A DNA stretch of 64,000 nt from an uncultured Acetatifactor sp. (lineage in GTDB: Bacteria > Bacillota > Clostridia > Lachnospirales > Lachnospiraceae): contig CAKRTS010000003.1 of NCBI GenBank assembly GCA_934402315.1, positions 62,001 through 126,000 of the forward strand. The letters run 5' to 3'. The notes below the pieces were generated by a model. The model saw only the letters and a program-made list of their open reading frames with translations. It searched no databases and had not been told where the DNA came from. Of this stretch, positions 35,786-43,587 are shown piece by piece; positions within the stretch are counted from its first letter, which is position 1; every line of letters starts with the position of its first letter. Both the position numbers and the translations under genes were made by a program.

Positions 35786-36403
35786 TCAAATAAAAATAGT
35801 CAGAATCAGCTTACTCACAAGATGGAGGCCAAAGTGCCCCAGCATTGCGTACTGTATTCCGTACTTTCTATAATATCGGCCAAACAGCAGCGCAAAACAA
35901 CCGTTTAAAAGAAAACATCTCACCAGAATCCAGGCGATAAAGGACATGAAGAACCATCTTAATAAAATTTCCTCAATGACACCTCCGTAGGTCAGTGAGC
36001 AGAGAAAATAGGCAGGACTGATTCCCTTTTCATAGTCAGCGGCAACCTCGGGAATGAAATGTCCGAAGACAAAGTAGTCCGATGCAAAGAGGATGCCAAA
36101 CAAAATAATGACAGGAACCGTTTTCTTCAGGATTTCTCTTTGGAAGCGGAAGGATTTAATCAGGCCGAGTCTGTCGGCAAGCAGGTAACCGACAGCAGTT
36201 GCAAGTACAGCATACATTACGCTCTGAATGGTTGTGATTATGTAGAAGAGAGTGGGACTCTGCACTTGTTCATAAATCATTCTGGTCATGTCGTCGGTAG
36301 AGTGCTCAAGGGTATAAACGCCCGTGAAAAAGCCGCCGACAATAGCGAAAGGCAGTACGCATAGGATCATCTGTCCTATTGATTTTAAAGTTTTCCTGTT
36401 CAT
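35786..36403 (-). CDS. CPBP-family intramembrane protease homologue, apparently lacking the middle motif
   Basis: A 205-residue membrane protein with about five or six helices. The CPBP/Abi motif 1 is present (GGVIEEILLRWFF) and the last motif region is present (MLGHFGLHL), but the FxxxH motif that normally lies between them is missing: the chain runs from FIAWILVRCFLLN directly to FALLFGRYYRKYG. About 25-30 residues seem to be deleted in frame. Intact members are glutamate intramembrane proteases that process peptides or prenylated proteins; this one may be inactive. ATG 36403 follows GAGGAGAAAACT. It is co-transcribed with the ArsR-type gene. Confidence 0.75.
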   Translation of the reverse strand: MNRKTLKSIGQMILCVLPFAIVGGFFTGVYTLEHSTDDMTRMIYEQVQSPTLFYIITTIQSVMYAVLATAVGYLLADRLGLIKSFRFQREILKKTVPVIILFGILFASDYFVFGHFIPEVAADYEKGISPAYFLCSLTYGGVIEEILLRWFFMSFIAWILVRCFLLNGCFALLFGRYYRKYGIQYAMLGHFGLHLVSKLILTIFI

Positions 36404-36430
36404 AGTTTTCTCCTCGTAAATTATTTATAG

Positions 36431-36487
36431 TCTCAAATTTGAGATTGGTTACAAGAATATATTAATCCCAAATTTGAGATAAGTCAA
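36431..36487 (-). promoter_or_regulatory. CPBP-ArsR promoter with two copies of a palindromic operator
   Basis: On the minus strand TTGACT (36487-36482), 17 bp and TAATAT (36464-36459) form a good promoter. The spacer holds TCTCAAATTTGGGA (36479-36466), and a perfect palindrome TCTCAAATTTGAGA (36444-36431) lies just downstream of the expected start. The two are 35 bp apart centre to centre. Confidence 0.78.
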
Positions 36488-36574
36488 TACATCAGTGGCA
36501 GGTCTTTGGATATTTAATTCGCGAAATTTACACGGCCTCTTATGAAACGAAAAACAAGTATTGCAAAAAAAGTA

Positions 36575-36605
36575 TTGCTATCACGTTTGCGTGATAGAGT
36601 ATGCT
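36575..36605 (+). promoter_or_regulatory. MerR-type promoter with a 19-bp spacer and spacer palindrome
   Basis: TTGCTA (36575-36580) and TATGCT (36600-36605) are 19 bp apart. The dyad CTATCACG - 4 nt - CGTGATAG (36578-36597) occupies the spacer. This long spacer with an internal dyad is the hallmark of promoters activated by MerR proteins, and a merR-type gene starts 28 bp downstream. Confidence 0.6.
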
Positions 36606-36632
36606 TTTTCTGCGGAAAGAGGAATGACCGTG

Positions 36633-37049
36633 ATGAAGAAGACGAATGAAGTAAGCCGACTTGTCGGAGTGAGCCGAAGGACGTTACAGTACTATGACGA
36701 TGAAGGGGTGCTTGAGGTTAAGAGAACGGAAAGCAACCATCGTCTGTATGACGAAAAAGCATTGGAGACAATATGGAGGATTATGCTTTATAAGGAAATG
36801 GGACTGGAACTAAAGGAGATTAAGGCGGTTCTGAGCATGTCTGAGGAGGGTCAGAAGGAATATTTAAGTATGCAGATCAGGAAACTCAGCGATGAAATTT
36901 ATGATCTGCAGGGGCGGGTCAAACTGATAACGCTGGTTTTAACGCATGGTATGCCGGAAGTACCAATAGGAAGAGAGGGGGAAACATTTCTGTATAAGAT
37001 TGAAGCACTGAAAAGGAGAGTGGAGCGCGATGATCAGACCGATAAGTAA
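36633..37049 (+). CDS. MerR-family transcription regulator
   Basis: A 138-residue regulator: N-terminal winged helix (NEVSRLVGVSRRTLQYYDDEG, RTESNHRLYDE), then a dimerisation coiled coil (about 80-110). No cysteine-rich or drug-binding C-terminal domain can be recognised. ATG 36633 has GAGG about 10 nt upstream; an ATG at 36624 abuts the GAGGA and is less likely. It has a MerR-type promoter just upstream, suggesting autoregulation. The next gene, 84 bp away on the same strand, is a possible target. Confidence 0.88.
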   Translation: MKKTNEVSRLVGVSRRTLQYYDDEGVLEVKRTESNHRLYDEKALETIWRIMLYKEMGLELKEIKAVLSMSEEGQKEYLSMQIRKLSDEIYDLQGRVKLITLVLTHGMPEVPIGREGETFLYKIEALKRRVERDDQTDK

Positions 37050-37133
37050 AGGGCGCTTGCGCGAGAACGTAATAAATGATGTTGCAATTATGCTGTAAAA
37101 AAGTTGGAGTGATATTACAATGGAGGATGTGAT

Positions 37134-38660
37134 ATGGATGTAAAGAAAATTTCATTAAAATGTGAGAACTGTGGGGGGATTTTGTCTGTAGAAGAAGGCA
37201 AGTCGGTATTAGTTTGCCCATATTGCGGTCACAAAACGCTGATCATGGAGGATGATGCGGTCACGATAGAGAAGATCAGATCCTCTGCTCATAAGGAAAT
37301 TGAATTGGAAAAAATCAAGAGTAACGACAGACAGCAGCAGATGGCAGATGAAAAAGAAAAGAGAAAGGAAACAAAGGAAGAGGTAGAGGCATTCAAAAAA
37401 GGCAAGCTGTTTAAACTGCTGATTATCGCCGTTGTGCTGGCGATTCTATTTGTGTTTTACTATTTTGCAAAGGGTAAGATCGGCGCGGGTATCTTTGCAA
37501 GTATTCAGGCAATCTGTTTTGGAGCTGCATGGTGCATGGGAATGCAGATTATTCGGGAAAAGAAACGATATATTCATGTGCTTGTGGCAATAGCGGGAAT
37601 TTTACTGATTGTACCGACAGTGAGGGCATGCGGCGCCAGACAGAGTGGAGAACTTGTCAAAGACTGGAATGTGCTTTTCCTGAGCGATGTGATTCCTGAG
37701 CCGGGTTCTAATAAATATGATATTGATGTAAATACCGAAAAGGAAATGATGGTCGAGGCACTGAATATTTCAAGTGAAGATTATTACGAGTATATTTCGA
37801 CATGTAAGGCTTCGGGCTATAACATTGAAATTGAAGAAGGCGCCGGTGATTTTTTGGCATATAACGGGGAGGGGTACTGCCTTGAACTGTCCCATAACAG
37901 CTCCAAAAAGGAAATGAAGATTCATGTAGAGGCACCGATGGAGACTTCTGAGCTTGACTGGTATAAGCATGCAGTTTCGGAAATGCTTCCGGAGCCGAAG
38001 TCAACGGTAGGCGCTTACGTGATTGAGTCAGACAATGAGACCAAAGTCAAGGTTGCAGGTACATCAAGAAGCGATTATGAGGAGTACATTGAACAGTGTA
38101 TTGCATGGGGGTATGCTGATGATTTTAACAAGGGTGACAAGCATTATTCTGCATACGATGCAGAGAGGAATCACCTTTATCTGAATTATGAAGGTAACAA
38201 TGTGATGGTAATTGACATACACAAGGCAAAAGAGGATCAACCGGATGAAGCGGAGAACGAGTCTCAGACAGATGCCGGAGAAGGCGAATCTCAGCCTGTG
38301 ACGGAGGAAACAGACCTTGGGAAGGAAGAAGGAAAGGTAGAGAACGAGAGCAAAGCGGAAGAAACATCGACAGCGTCGGAAAGTATGGAAAAGGGAATAC
38401 GGTCAGACTTTAAAAATGCGATGGACAGCTATGAAAATTTTATAAGCGAATATTGCGACATCATGCAGAAATTTGCGGAATCCGACGGTACAGATCTAAA
38501 GCTGCTGCAGCAATATATGGATTATCTGGACAAATACAGCGATTATGTGGAAGCCTTTGATGAATGGAGCGGTGAAGATATGAATGAGGAAGAATTAGCA
38601 TATTATCTGGAAGTGCAGGCCCGCGTGACCCAAAAGCTACTCGGGATAGCCATAGAGTAA
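37134..38660 (+). CDS. Zinc-ribbon membrane protein with tandem DUF6591-like domains
   Basis: A 508-residue protein. An N-terminal zinc ribbon CENCGG...CPYCG (about 10-31), a charged coiled region (about 45-90), two or three hydrophobic helices (about 92-165), then two similar domains: the first contains DVIPEPGS, SSEDYYEYISTC, GYNIEIEEG; the second contains EMLPEPKS, SRSDYEEYIEQC, GYADDFNKG. An acidic Glu/Ser-rich linker (about 360-415) and a helical tail (DSYENFISEYCDIMQKF) that I associate with DUF6591 follow. Function unknown. Base composition is AT-rich. The preceding gene is MerR-type. Confidence 0.75.
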   Translation: MDVKKISLKCENCGGILSVEEGKSVLVCPYCGHKTLIMEDDAVTIEKIRSSAHKEIELEKIKSNDRQQQMADEKEKRKETKEEVEAFKKGKLFKLLIIAVVLAILFVFYYFAKGKIGAGIFASIQAICFGAAWCMGMQIIREKKRYIHVLVAIAGILLIVPTVRACGARQSGELVKDWNVLFLSDVIPEPGSNKYDIDVNTEKEMMVEALNISSEDYYEYISTCKASGYNIEIEEGAGDFLAYNGEGYCLELSHNSSKKEMKIHVEAPMETSELDWYKHAVSEMLPEPKSTVGAYVIESDNETKVKVAGTSRSDYEEYIEQCIAWGYADDFNKGDKHYSAYDAERNHLYLNYEGNNVMVIDIHKAKEDQPDEAENESQTDAGEGESQPVTEETDLGKEEGKVENESKAEETSTASESMEKGIRSDFKNAMDSYENFISEYCDIMQKFAESDGTDLKLLQQYMDYLDKYSDYVEAFDEWSGEDMNEEELAYYLEVQARVTQKLLGIAIE

Positions 38661-38706
38661 ATTAATTGACTTGAGAGAAGACATGGTTGCTCTGTCAATC
38701 TGACAT

Positions 38707-38735
38707 GTATAAAACAGAACGTTTTCCACATAATA
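38707..38735 (+). promoter_or_regulatory. SigG-like promoter of spoVT
   Basis: GTATA (38707-38711), 17 bp and CATAATA (38729-38735) fit the forespore SigG consensus (GHATR - 17/18 - CATNHTA). It lies 71 bp before the spoVT start; spoVT is a known SigG-dependent gene in Bacillus. Confidence 0.65.
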
Positions 38736-38806
38736 ACTCCAAAGTAAAAAAGAGGATGGAAGTTTGCTTCCATAAATATAGAAAACAGGAGGAGTCAGTT
38801 GGAAAT

Positions 38807-39352
38807 ATGAAAGCAACCGGAATTGTTCGCCGCATAGATGATCTTGGAAGAATCGTGATCCCGAAGGAGATCCGAAGAACGCTGCACATCAGGGAGTCTG
38901 ACCCATTGGAGATTTATACGGACAGAGAGGGACAGGTCATACTGAAAAAGTATTCACCCATCGGAGAGATGACTACCTTTGCAAAGCAGTATGCGGAAAG
39001 TCTGGCACAGGTGTCAGGACATGCGGCGCTCATTGCAGACAGGGATCAGTTTATTGCGGCAGCAGGCGGATACAAGCAGCTTGTCAATAAGGCGGTCGGA
39101 AGACAGCTGGATGAGAAGGTGAATAACCGCGAGATGGTCATGGCAGCCAGAGGGGACAGGAATTTTGTGAGCGTATGTGAAGAGGGCACGGAGGATTATC
39201 AGCACGAGGCGATTGCCCCGATTCTCTGTGAGGGTGACATTATCGGCTGTGTCGTCCTTCTTCAGAATGACAATAAGACGAAAATGGGAGAGGTGGAACA
39301 GAAACTGCTCCAGTCTGCCGCCTCATTTCTGGGAAGACAGATGGAGCAGTAA
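38807..39352 (+). CDS. spoVT: Stage V sporulation protein T (AbrB-type regulator)
   Basis: A 181-residue regulator of late forespore genes. The N-terminal AbrB swapped-hairpin domain is clear (MKATGIVRRIDDLGRIVIPK, then EIRRTLHIRESDPLEIYTD), followed by a GAF-like domain (about 60-178; FAKQYAESLAQVSGHAALIA, GDIIGCVVLLQND). Length and two-domain layout match B. subtilis SpoVT. ATG 38807 has AGGAGGAG about 12 nt upstream; the open frame continues to 38687 but there is no better start. A SigG-like promoter lies upstream. Confidence 0.95.
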   Translation: MKATGIVRRIDDLGRIVIPKEIRRTLHIRESDPLEIYTDREGQVILKKYSPIGEMTTFAKQYAESLAQVSGHAALIADRDQFIAAAGGYKQLVNKAVGRQLDEKVNNREMVMAARGDRNFVSVCEEGTEDYQHEAIAPILCEGDIIGCVVLLQNDNKTKMGEVEQKLLQSAASFLGRQMEQ

Positions 39353-39429
39353 TTGACAGAAATTGCCGATCGTCGGATAAGCAAAACGCCAATCGCCGGA
39401 AAAATATCTCGCCAACAGACGGAAAAACT

Positions 39430-39458
39430 TTGTAAAATTCAAAACTTTGATGTATAAT
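39430..39458 (+). promoter_or_regulatory. Promoter of the second DUF4143 ATPase
   Basis: TTGTAA (39430-39435), 17 bp and a perfect TATAAT (39453-39458) lie 33 bp before the start codon. Confidence 0.6.
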
Positions 39459-39491
39459 ATAGGAAGTATGAATGGAAACGGGGTGCTCCGG

Positions 39492-40766
39492 ATGAAAGAA
39501 TACAAAAAACGAATTGCGGATGACATTTTGAAGCGGAAGCTGGAGGGCAAGGGTGCGGTTTTAATTGAAGGACCCAAGTGGTGCGGTAAAACCACGACAG
39601 CCGAACAGCTTGCTGCCAGTGTTTTATATATGGATGACCCGGAGAAGAAGGAACAGAACATTACCATGTCTGAGCTGAGTCCCAAGCGTCTGTTAAAAGG
39701 CGCGACACCGAGACTGATTGATGAATGGCAACTTGCGCCTAAACTATGGGACGCAATTCGCTTTGAGGTGGATCATCGTGGTGAACTGGGACAGTTTGTC
39801 CTTACTGGTTCTGCTGTCCCCGCGAATACCAAGGGAATTACCCATTCCGGGACAGGACGGTTCACATGGCTGACGATGCGCCCCATGAGCCTGTATGAGT
39901 CAGGGGATTCCACTGGAGACATCAGTTTAAAAGACTTGTTCGATGGCAGTGGGAAGGTTGAGGGTGATTCCAATCTCAGTATTGAACGTTTAGCATTTCT
40001 TGTGTGCCGGGGCGGATGGCCGCAGGCTGTGAATATGCGTGATGAAATTGCATTAGATCAGGCGGTGGATTACTACGATGCTGTTGTCCATTCCGATATT
40101 AACCGGGCAGACAATGTGCAGAAGAATCCGGAAAGGGTTCGCAGACTCATGCGTTCCTATGCCAGAAATCAAGGAGGACAGGTGCCTAATACTGTGCTTG
40201 CACAGGATATTGCGGCAAACGATGAGACCCCGATCAATGAGGAAACGGTAGCGTCTTATGTCAATGCACTTCGTAAAATATTTGTAGTAGAGGATATGCC
40301 TGCATGGAATCCGAATCTGCGGTCAAAAACGGCAATTCGTTCATCTGACACCCGATATTATATCGATCCGTCTATTGCTGCTGCAGCTTTGGGCATTGGA
40401 CCGAGTGACCTGCTGAACGACTTGAAAACATTCGGGTTTCTCTTTGAAACACTCTGTATCAGAGATCTTCGTGTTTTCGCGGACGCATTAAACGGCGAAG
40501 TTTACCATTACCGGGACAAAGACGGACAGGAATGTGATGCAGTCATACATTTGAGGAATGGAAAATACGGTCTGATTGAAATTAAACTCGGCGGTGATAA
40601 GCTCATTGAGGAGGGTGCGAAGAGCCTAAAGTCCATGGAAGCTAAAATTGATACCGACAGGATGAACGCACCGTCTTTTCTTATGGTTTTGACTGGAAGC
40701 GGTGATTATGCATATCGACGACGCGATGGCGTGTATGTGATTCCCATCGGTTCGTTGAAAAATTGA
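39492..40766 (+). CDS. AAA-family ATPase with DUF4143 (second copy)
   Basis: A 424-residue protein with Walker A LIEGPKWCGKTTTAEQL (about 23-35), Walker B LIDEWQLAP, FVLTGSAVP and a C-terminal nuclease-like DUF4143 core: GQECDAVIHLRNG and YGLIEIKLGG. It is only distantly similar to the copy at 34020-35252, so it is not a recent duplication. It has its own promoter and GGGGTG ahead of ATG 39492. Such ATPases are frequent in accessory regions of gut Firmicutes; function unsettled. Confidence 0.88.
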   Translation: MKEYKKRIADDILKRKLEGKGAVLIEGPKWCGKTTTAEQLAASVLYMDDPEKKEQNITMSELSPKRLLKGATPRLIDEWQLAPKLWDAIRFEVDHRGELGQFVLTGSAVPANTKGITHSGTGRFTWLTMRPMSLYESGDSTGDISLKDLFDGSGKVEGDSNLSIERLAFLVCRGGWPQAVNMRDEIALDQAVDYYDAVVHSDINRADNVQKNPERVRRLMRSYARNQGGQVPNTVLAQDIAANDETPINEETVASYVNALRKIFVVEDMPAWNPNLRSKTAIRSSDTRYYIDPSIAAAALGIGPSDLLNDLKTFGFLFETLCIRDLRVFADALNGEVYHYRDKDGQECDAVIHLRNGKYGLIEIKLGGDKLIEEGAKSLKSMEAKIDTDRMNAPSFLMVLTGSGDYAYRRRDGVYVIPIGSLKN

Positions 40767-40782
40767 CTTATGTTGACAAAAC

Positions 40783-42060
40783 CTACACGACGATACGGTT
40801 GCGGCCGGTGTTTTTCCCGGTGTAGAGTTTTTCGTCCGCAATGCGCAGCAGTTCTTTAATATTGTCTGTACTACCGGCGGTCAGACCGAAGGTCATTGTG
40901 ATCTTAACGGGCTGGCCGTTATAATTGCATTCCAGCGAGCGGATGCTCTGTAGAATATCATCCAGAATTTTATGGGATTGTTCGAGATTCCTGTTTTCAA
41001 AGACCAGCAGGAATTCTTCGCCGCCCCATCTTGAGGCATTGCCGTTTCCGTCCATATGCTCGCAGAGTGTCTGGGCAACCCTCTTTAACACGATATCCCC
41101 GCATTCATGTCCGTGAGTGTCATTCACCTTTTTAAAGAAGTCAATATCCCCGATGGCGATGCAGAAATCCTTGCCGGAGGCAGCGGCATCCGCGACGGTC
41201 TGTCTGAGACGCATGTCTCCCGAACGGCGGTTGCAGAGAGAGGTCAGGGCATCCTGCTCTACAAGGTTGCGGAGGGAACGCTGCATGTTGAGCGCGGAGT
41301 GCGCGATCTCACCGAGCTCGTCATTCCGGTTCAACACGGAGGAACCCATGCGGGCATTCAGATTTCCGGTAGATACCTCTCCGAGGAAGGTATGGAGCTG
41401 CAACAGGTCGGAGACGGTATGCTTTGTGTAAAGGGAGGTAATGATAAACATAAGGACGAGCAGAATTATATCAGCGATCATAAGGGGGGAAACGGACGCC
41501 TGTACCGAGGCATCGACAGCAGCAGTCGGCTTGCCGACGAAGAGCATGCCAACAACCGTGCCGTCAGAATTGCGCAGAGGGGCATAATAAGAGAAATAGC
41601 CGGTGTTATAGATCATGGCTTTATTGTAAAAGTGGGCTTCGCCTGTTTTCAGAACTGTCCGGATGACAACATCGGGAGCGCCCGTACCGATCAGACGCAT
41701 ATCCTGCCGGTCTATGAGTGTGGTGAGGATTCTTGTGCTCTGGTAGAACAGGGTGATGTCCATTCCGGTATCCGCCTTGATCTGGTCCAAAAGGGTGTGG
41801 TTGCCGGTCAGATCGGTCTCACCCTTGTACAGATGATAGGTTCCATCACCGACCAGACGGTAGTCGCCGGGATAAAGGGCATCGAACATCGTCACCAGAT
41901 TACTGGAGATATTTGACAGCTCCGTTTCGACCTCGCCATACATAGCTTTTGTAAAAATACGGTTCCCAAGCAACAGAATGACGATCGCAAAAAAGAGCAG
42001 GGGAATAATGTTGATCGCCTGCAGCGCGTATGCGATTTTGCCTTTCCGGCCGTTTGCCAT
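40783..42060 (-). CDS. Membrane diguanylate cyclase (Cache-HAMP-GGDEF)
   Basis: A 425-residue cyclic-di-GMP synthase. Transmembrane helix (about 9-30), a single-Cache-like extracytoplasmic sensor (about 35-180) with MDITLFYQSTRILTT and YYAPLRNSDGTVVGMLFVGK, second helix (about 195-212), HAMP (about 215-265), then GGDEF with the active loop RWGGEEFLLVF and DALTSLCNRRS. No inhibitory RxxD five residues before the loop is seen. GAGGG precedes ATG 42060; in-frame ATGs at 42072 and 42084 have no site. No cyclic-di-GMP riboswitch was recognised nearby. Confidence 0.9.
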   Translation of the reverse strand: MANGRKGKIAYALQAINIIPLLFFAIVILLLGNRIFTKAMYGEVETELSNISSNLVTMFDALYPGDYRLVGDGTYHLYKGETDLTGNHTLLDQIKADTGMDITLFYQSTRILTTLIDRQDMRLIGTGAPDVVIRTVLKTGEAHFYNKAMIYNTGYFSYYAPLRNSDGTVVGMLFVGKPTAAVDASVQASVSPLMIADIILLVLMFIITSLYTKHTVSDLLQLHTFLGEVSTGNLNARMGSSVLNRNDELGEIAHSALNMQRSLRNLVEQDALTSLCNRRSGDMRLRQTVADAAASGKDFCIAIGDIDFFKKVNDTHGHECGDIVLKRVAQTLCEHMDGNGNASRWGGEEFLLVFENRNLEQSHKILDDILQSIRSLECNYNGQPVKITMTFGLTAGSTDNIKELLRIADEKLYTGKNTGRNRIVV

Positions 42061-42204
42061 AGAATCCCTCATTTCTGAAATCATGTTTTAAAACAGTTAT
42101 TAACAGTATACTAAGTCTGGCGCCGGAAAGCAAGAGCCTTTACTTTTTTCGGCGCTTTTACTATAATAGTTTTGGTGATTAAAAATGTAATATAAGGAGA
42201 AAAA

Positions 42205-43302
42205 GTGAGAGACGGAATTACGAAACGTCAGTCTTCCGTGATTCAGGGGATTGCGGTTCTGCTGATGATTTTTCATCATTCGACGATTTGCGGAGAAGAA
42301 ATTTACTTCCTGAACGCGGAACTTGCGATGCGTTTTGCGTGGTTTGGCAAGATGTGCGTCGCTCTGTTTGCATTTGTGAGTGGATATGGCATGTTTTATG
42401 TGCTGCGGCGGGAAACGGAAATGCGTTTTTTTCAGAGACTTTTCAAGGATTACAAGGCGGTAGCCCGCCGGCTTTTTTCTGTCTATCAGAAATACTGGCT
42501 GGTCTTTTTTGTGTTTCTGGGGCCGGCGCTGCTGAGGGGAGCCCTGAGATTTGAGGCGGGGGAATTTTTCCGGAATTTGTTTGCGGTATCCAGCACATAT
42601 CAGGAAACATGGTGGTATATGGGACAGTATGTCAAGATGATGCTTCTCCTGCCGCCGCTGGAATTGCTTTTCTTGAAGCTGCCGGATGCGGGAGAGAGAA
42701 GGAAAAAGTGGATCTGCGCCGGGATATTGTCGGGACTTGTCATTGTGCTCCTGCTTTTCGGGGCGCTGTTTTATCCTCCGGTATGGAAACTTCTTACAGC
42801 ATTGGTGGAAAACCTGAGAATTTCCTTTTTTCTGCCCTTTTGCGAAGGCTATCTTCTTGCAAGGTTCAAAGGCTATCAATGGATCTGCCATAAAACGGAA
42901 AGGATGGGAAAGCTCTGGACGGCTCTGGCAGCCGCCCTTTTACTGATTCTGGCAGTTGCCCTGCGGATTGTGCTTGCCGATTCGGCAGCCTATGCGAGAG
43001 CGGACTTCCTGATTGTTCCCATATTTGTCTATGCGGTTCTTATTCTGCTGCAATATGTCCCGCCGGTCGAGACGGTACTGGAATGGATTGGAAGACGTTC
43101 TGCATATATGTGGCTGATACATGGTTTTTTCTATGCGTATCTGCTGCAATGGCTGATCGGAAGGGTGCATTCCGGAGAGTTGATTTATGTTATTATTACT
43201 GTACTTTCTGCGCTTGCGGCATGGATACCTGATCTGGTAAGAAAGCTCTTGACAAGCAAAAAAGTGCGGGGATATAATGACGAAAAGAGGAAAATGCAGT
43301 GA
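42205..43302 (+). CDS. Membrane acyltransferase (Acyltransferase_3 family)
   Basis: A 365-residue protein with about ten helices. The start RQSSVIQGIAVLLMIFHHS includes the paired His characteristic of the family, and the FVSGYGMFY and SAYMWLIHGF segments are typical. Such proteins O-acetylate surface polysaccharides or other envelope glycans. GTG 42205 follows AAGGAG at 5 nt. The 3' end of the gene contains the promoter for the ileS leader. No glycan operon is attached, so the acceptor is unknown. Confidence 0.88.
   Translation: MRDGITKRQSSVIQGIAVLLMIFHHSTICGEEIYFLNAELAMRFAWFGKMCVALFAFVSGYGMFYVLRRETEMRFFQRLFKDYKAVARRLFSVYQKYWLVFFVFLGPALLRGALRFEAGEFFRNLFAVSSTYQETWWYMGQYVKMMLLLPPLELLFLKLPDAGERRKKWICAGILSGLVIVLLLFGALFYPPVWKLLTALVENLRISFFLPFCEGYLLARFKGYQWICHKTERMGKLWTALAAALLLILAVALRIVLADSAAYARADFLIVPIFVYAVLILLQYVPPVETVLEWIGRRSAYMWLIHGFFYAYLLQWLIGRVHSGELIYVIITVLSALAAWIPDLVRKLLTSKKVRGYNDEKRKMQ
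43249..43278 (+). promoter_or_regulatory. Promoter of the ileS T-box transcript
   Basis: TTGACA (43249-43254), 18 bp and a perfect TATAAT (43273-43278), inside the last codons of the acyltransferase gene, would start a transcript at about 43285. Confidence 0.75.
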
Positions 43303-43562
43303 CGGAGAGAGTAGTTGTCTCAGGAACGCTTCAGCGAGCCGGTGAGGGTGCGAGACCGGTGCAAGTAGAGGGATAATGAAAATCACTTCCGAGCAGTCAG
43401 AACCAAAGGAAAGGCACAGGCCGAGTACCGGTAGTCCTGAACGGCATTCCCCCGTTACGGGAAAGCATATCACTCCGCGGAGCGGCTGCGGAACGTATGA
43501 CAGTAACAGGTGGTTTCACGAGCAGCACAGGCTTCGTCCTTTTACGGGACGGAGCCTTTTCT
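43285..43562 (+). ncRNA. T-box leader of ileS, isoleucine specifier
   Basis: The leader shows the ordered T-box parts: GAGAGAGTAGTTG (stem I AGUA region) near 43305, CAGCGAGCCGG...GGTGCAAG (distal stem I) around 43332-43366, a specifier loop with ATC at 43382-43384 (Ile), CTTCCGAGCAG, and a T-box sequence AGGTGGTTTCACGAG at 43508-43522. TGGT in the bulge fits a tRNA ending ACCA, as for tRNA-Ile with A at 73. An intrinsic terminator follows, so uncharged tRNA-Ile should allow read-through into ileS. Confidence 0.93.
43529..43562 (+). terminator. T-box regulated terminator before ileS
   Basis: GGCTTCGTCC (43530-43539) pairs with GGGACGGAGCC (43546-43556), followed by TTTTCT. It competes with the antiterminator formed with the T-box sequence. 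Confidence 0.85.
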
Positions 43563-43587
43563 AATTTATAAGGAAAGGAAGAGAAAA

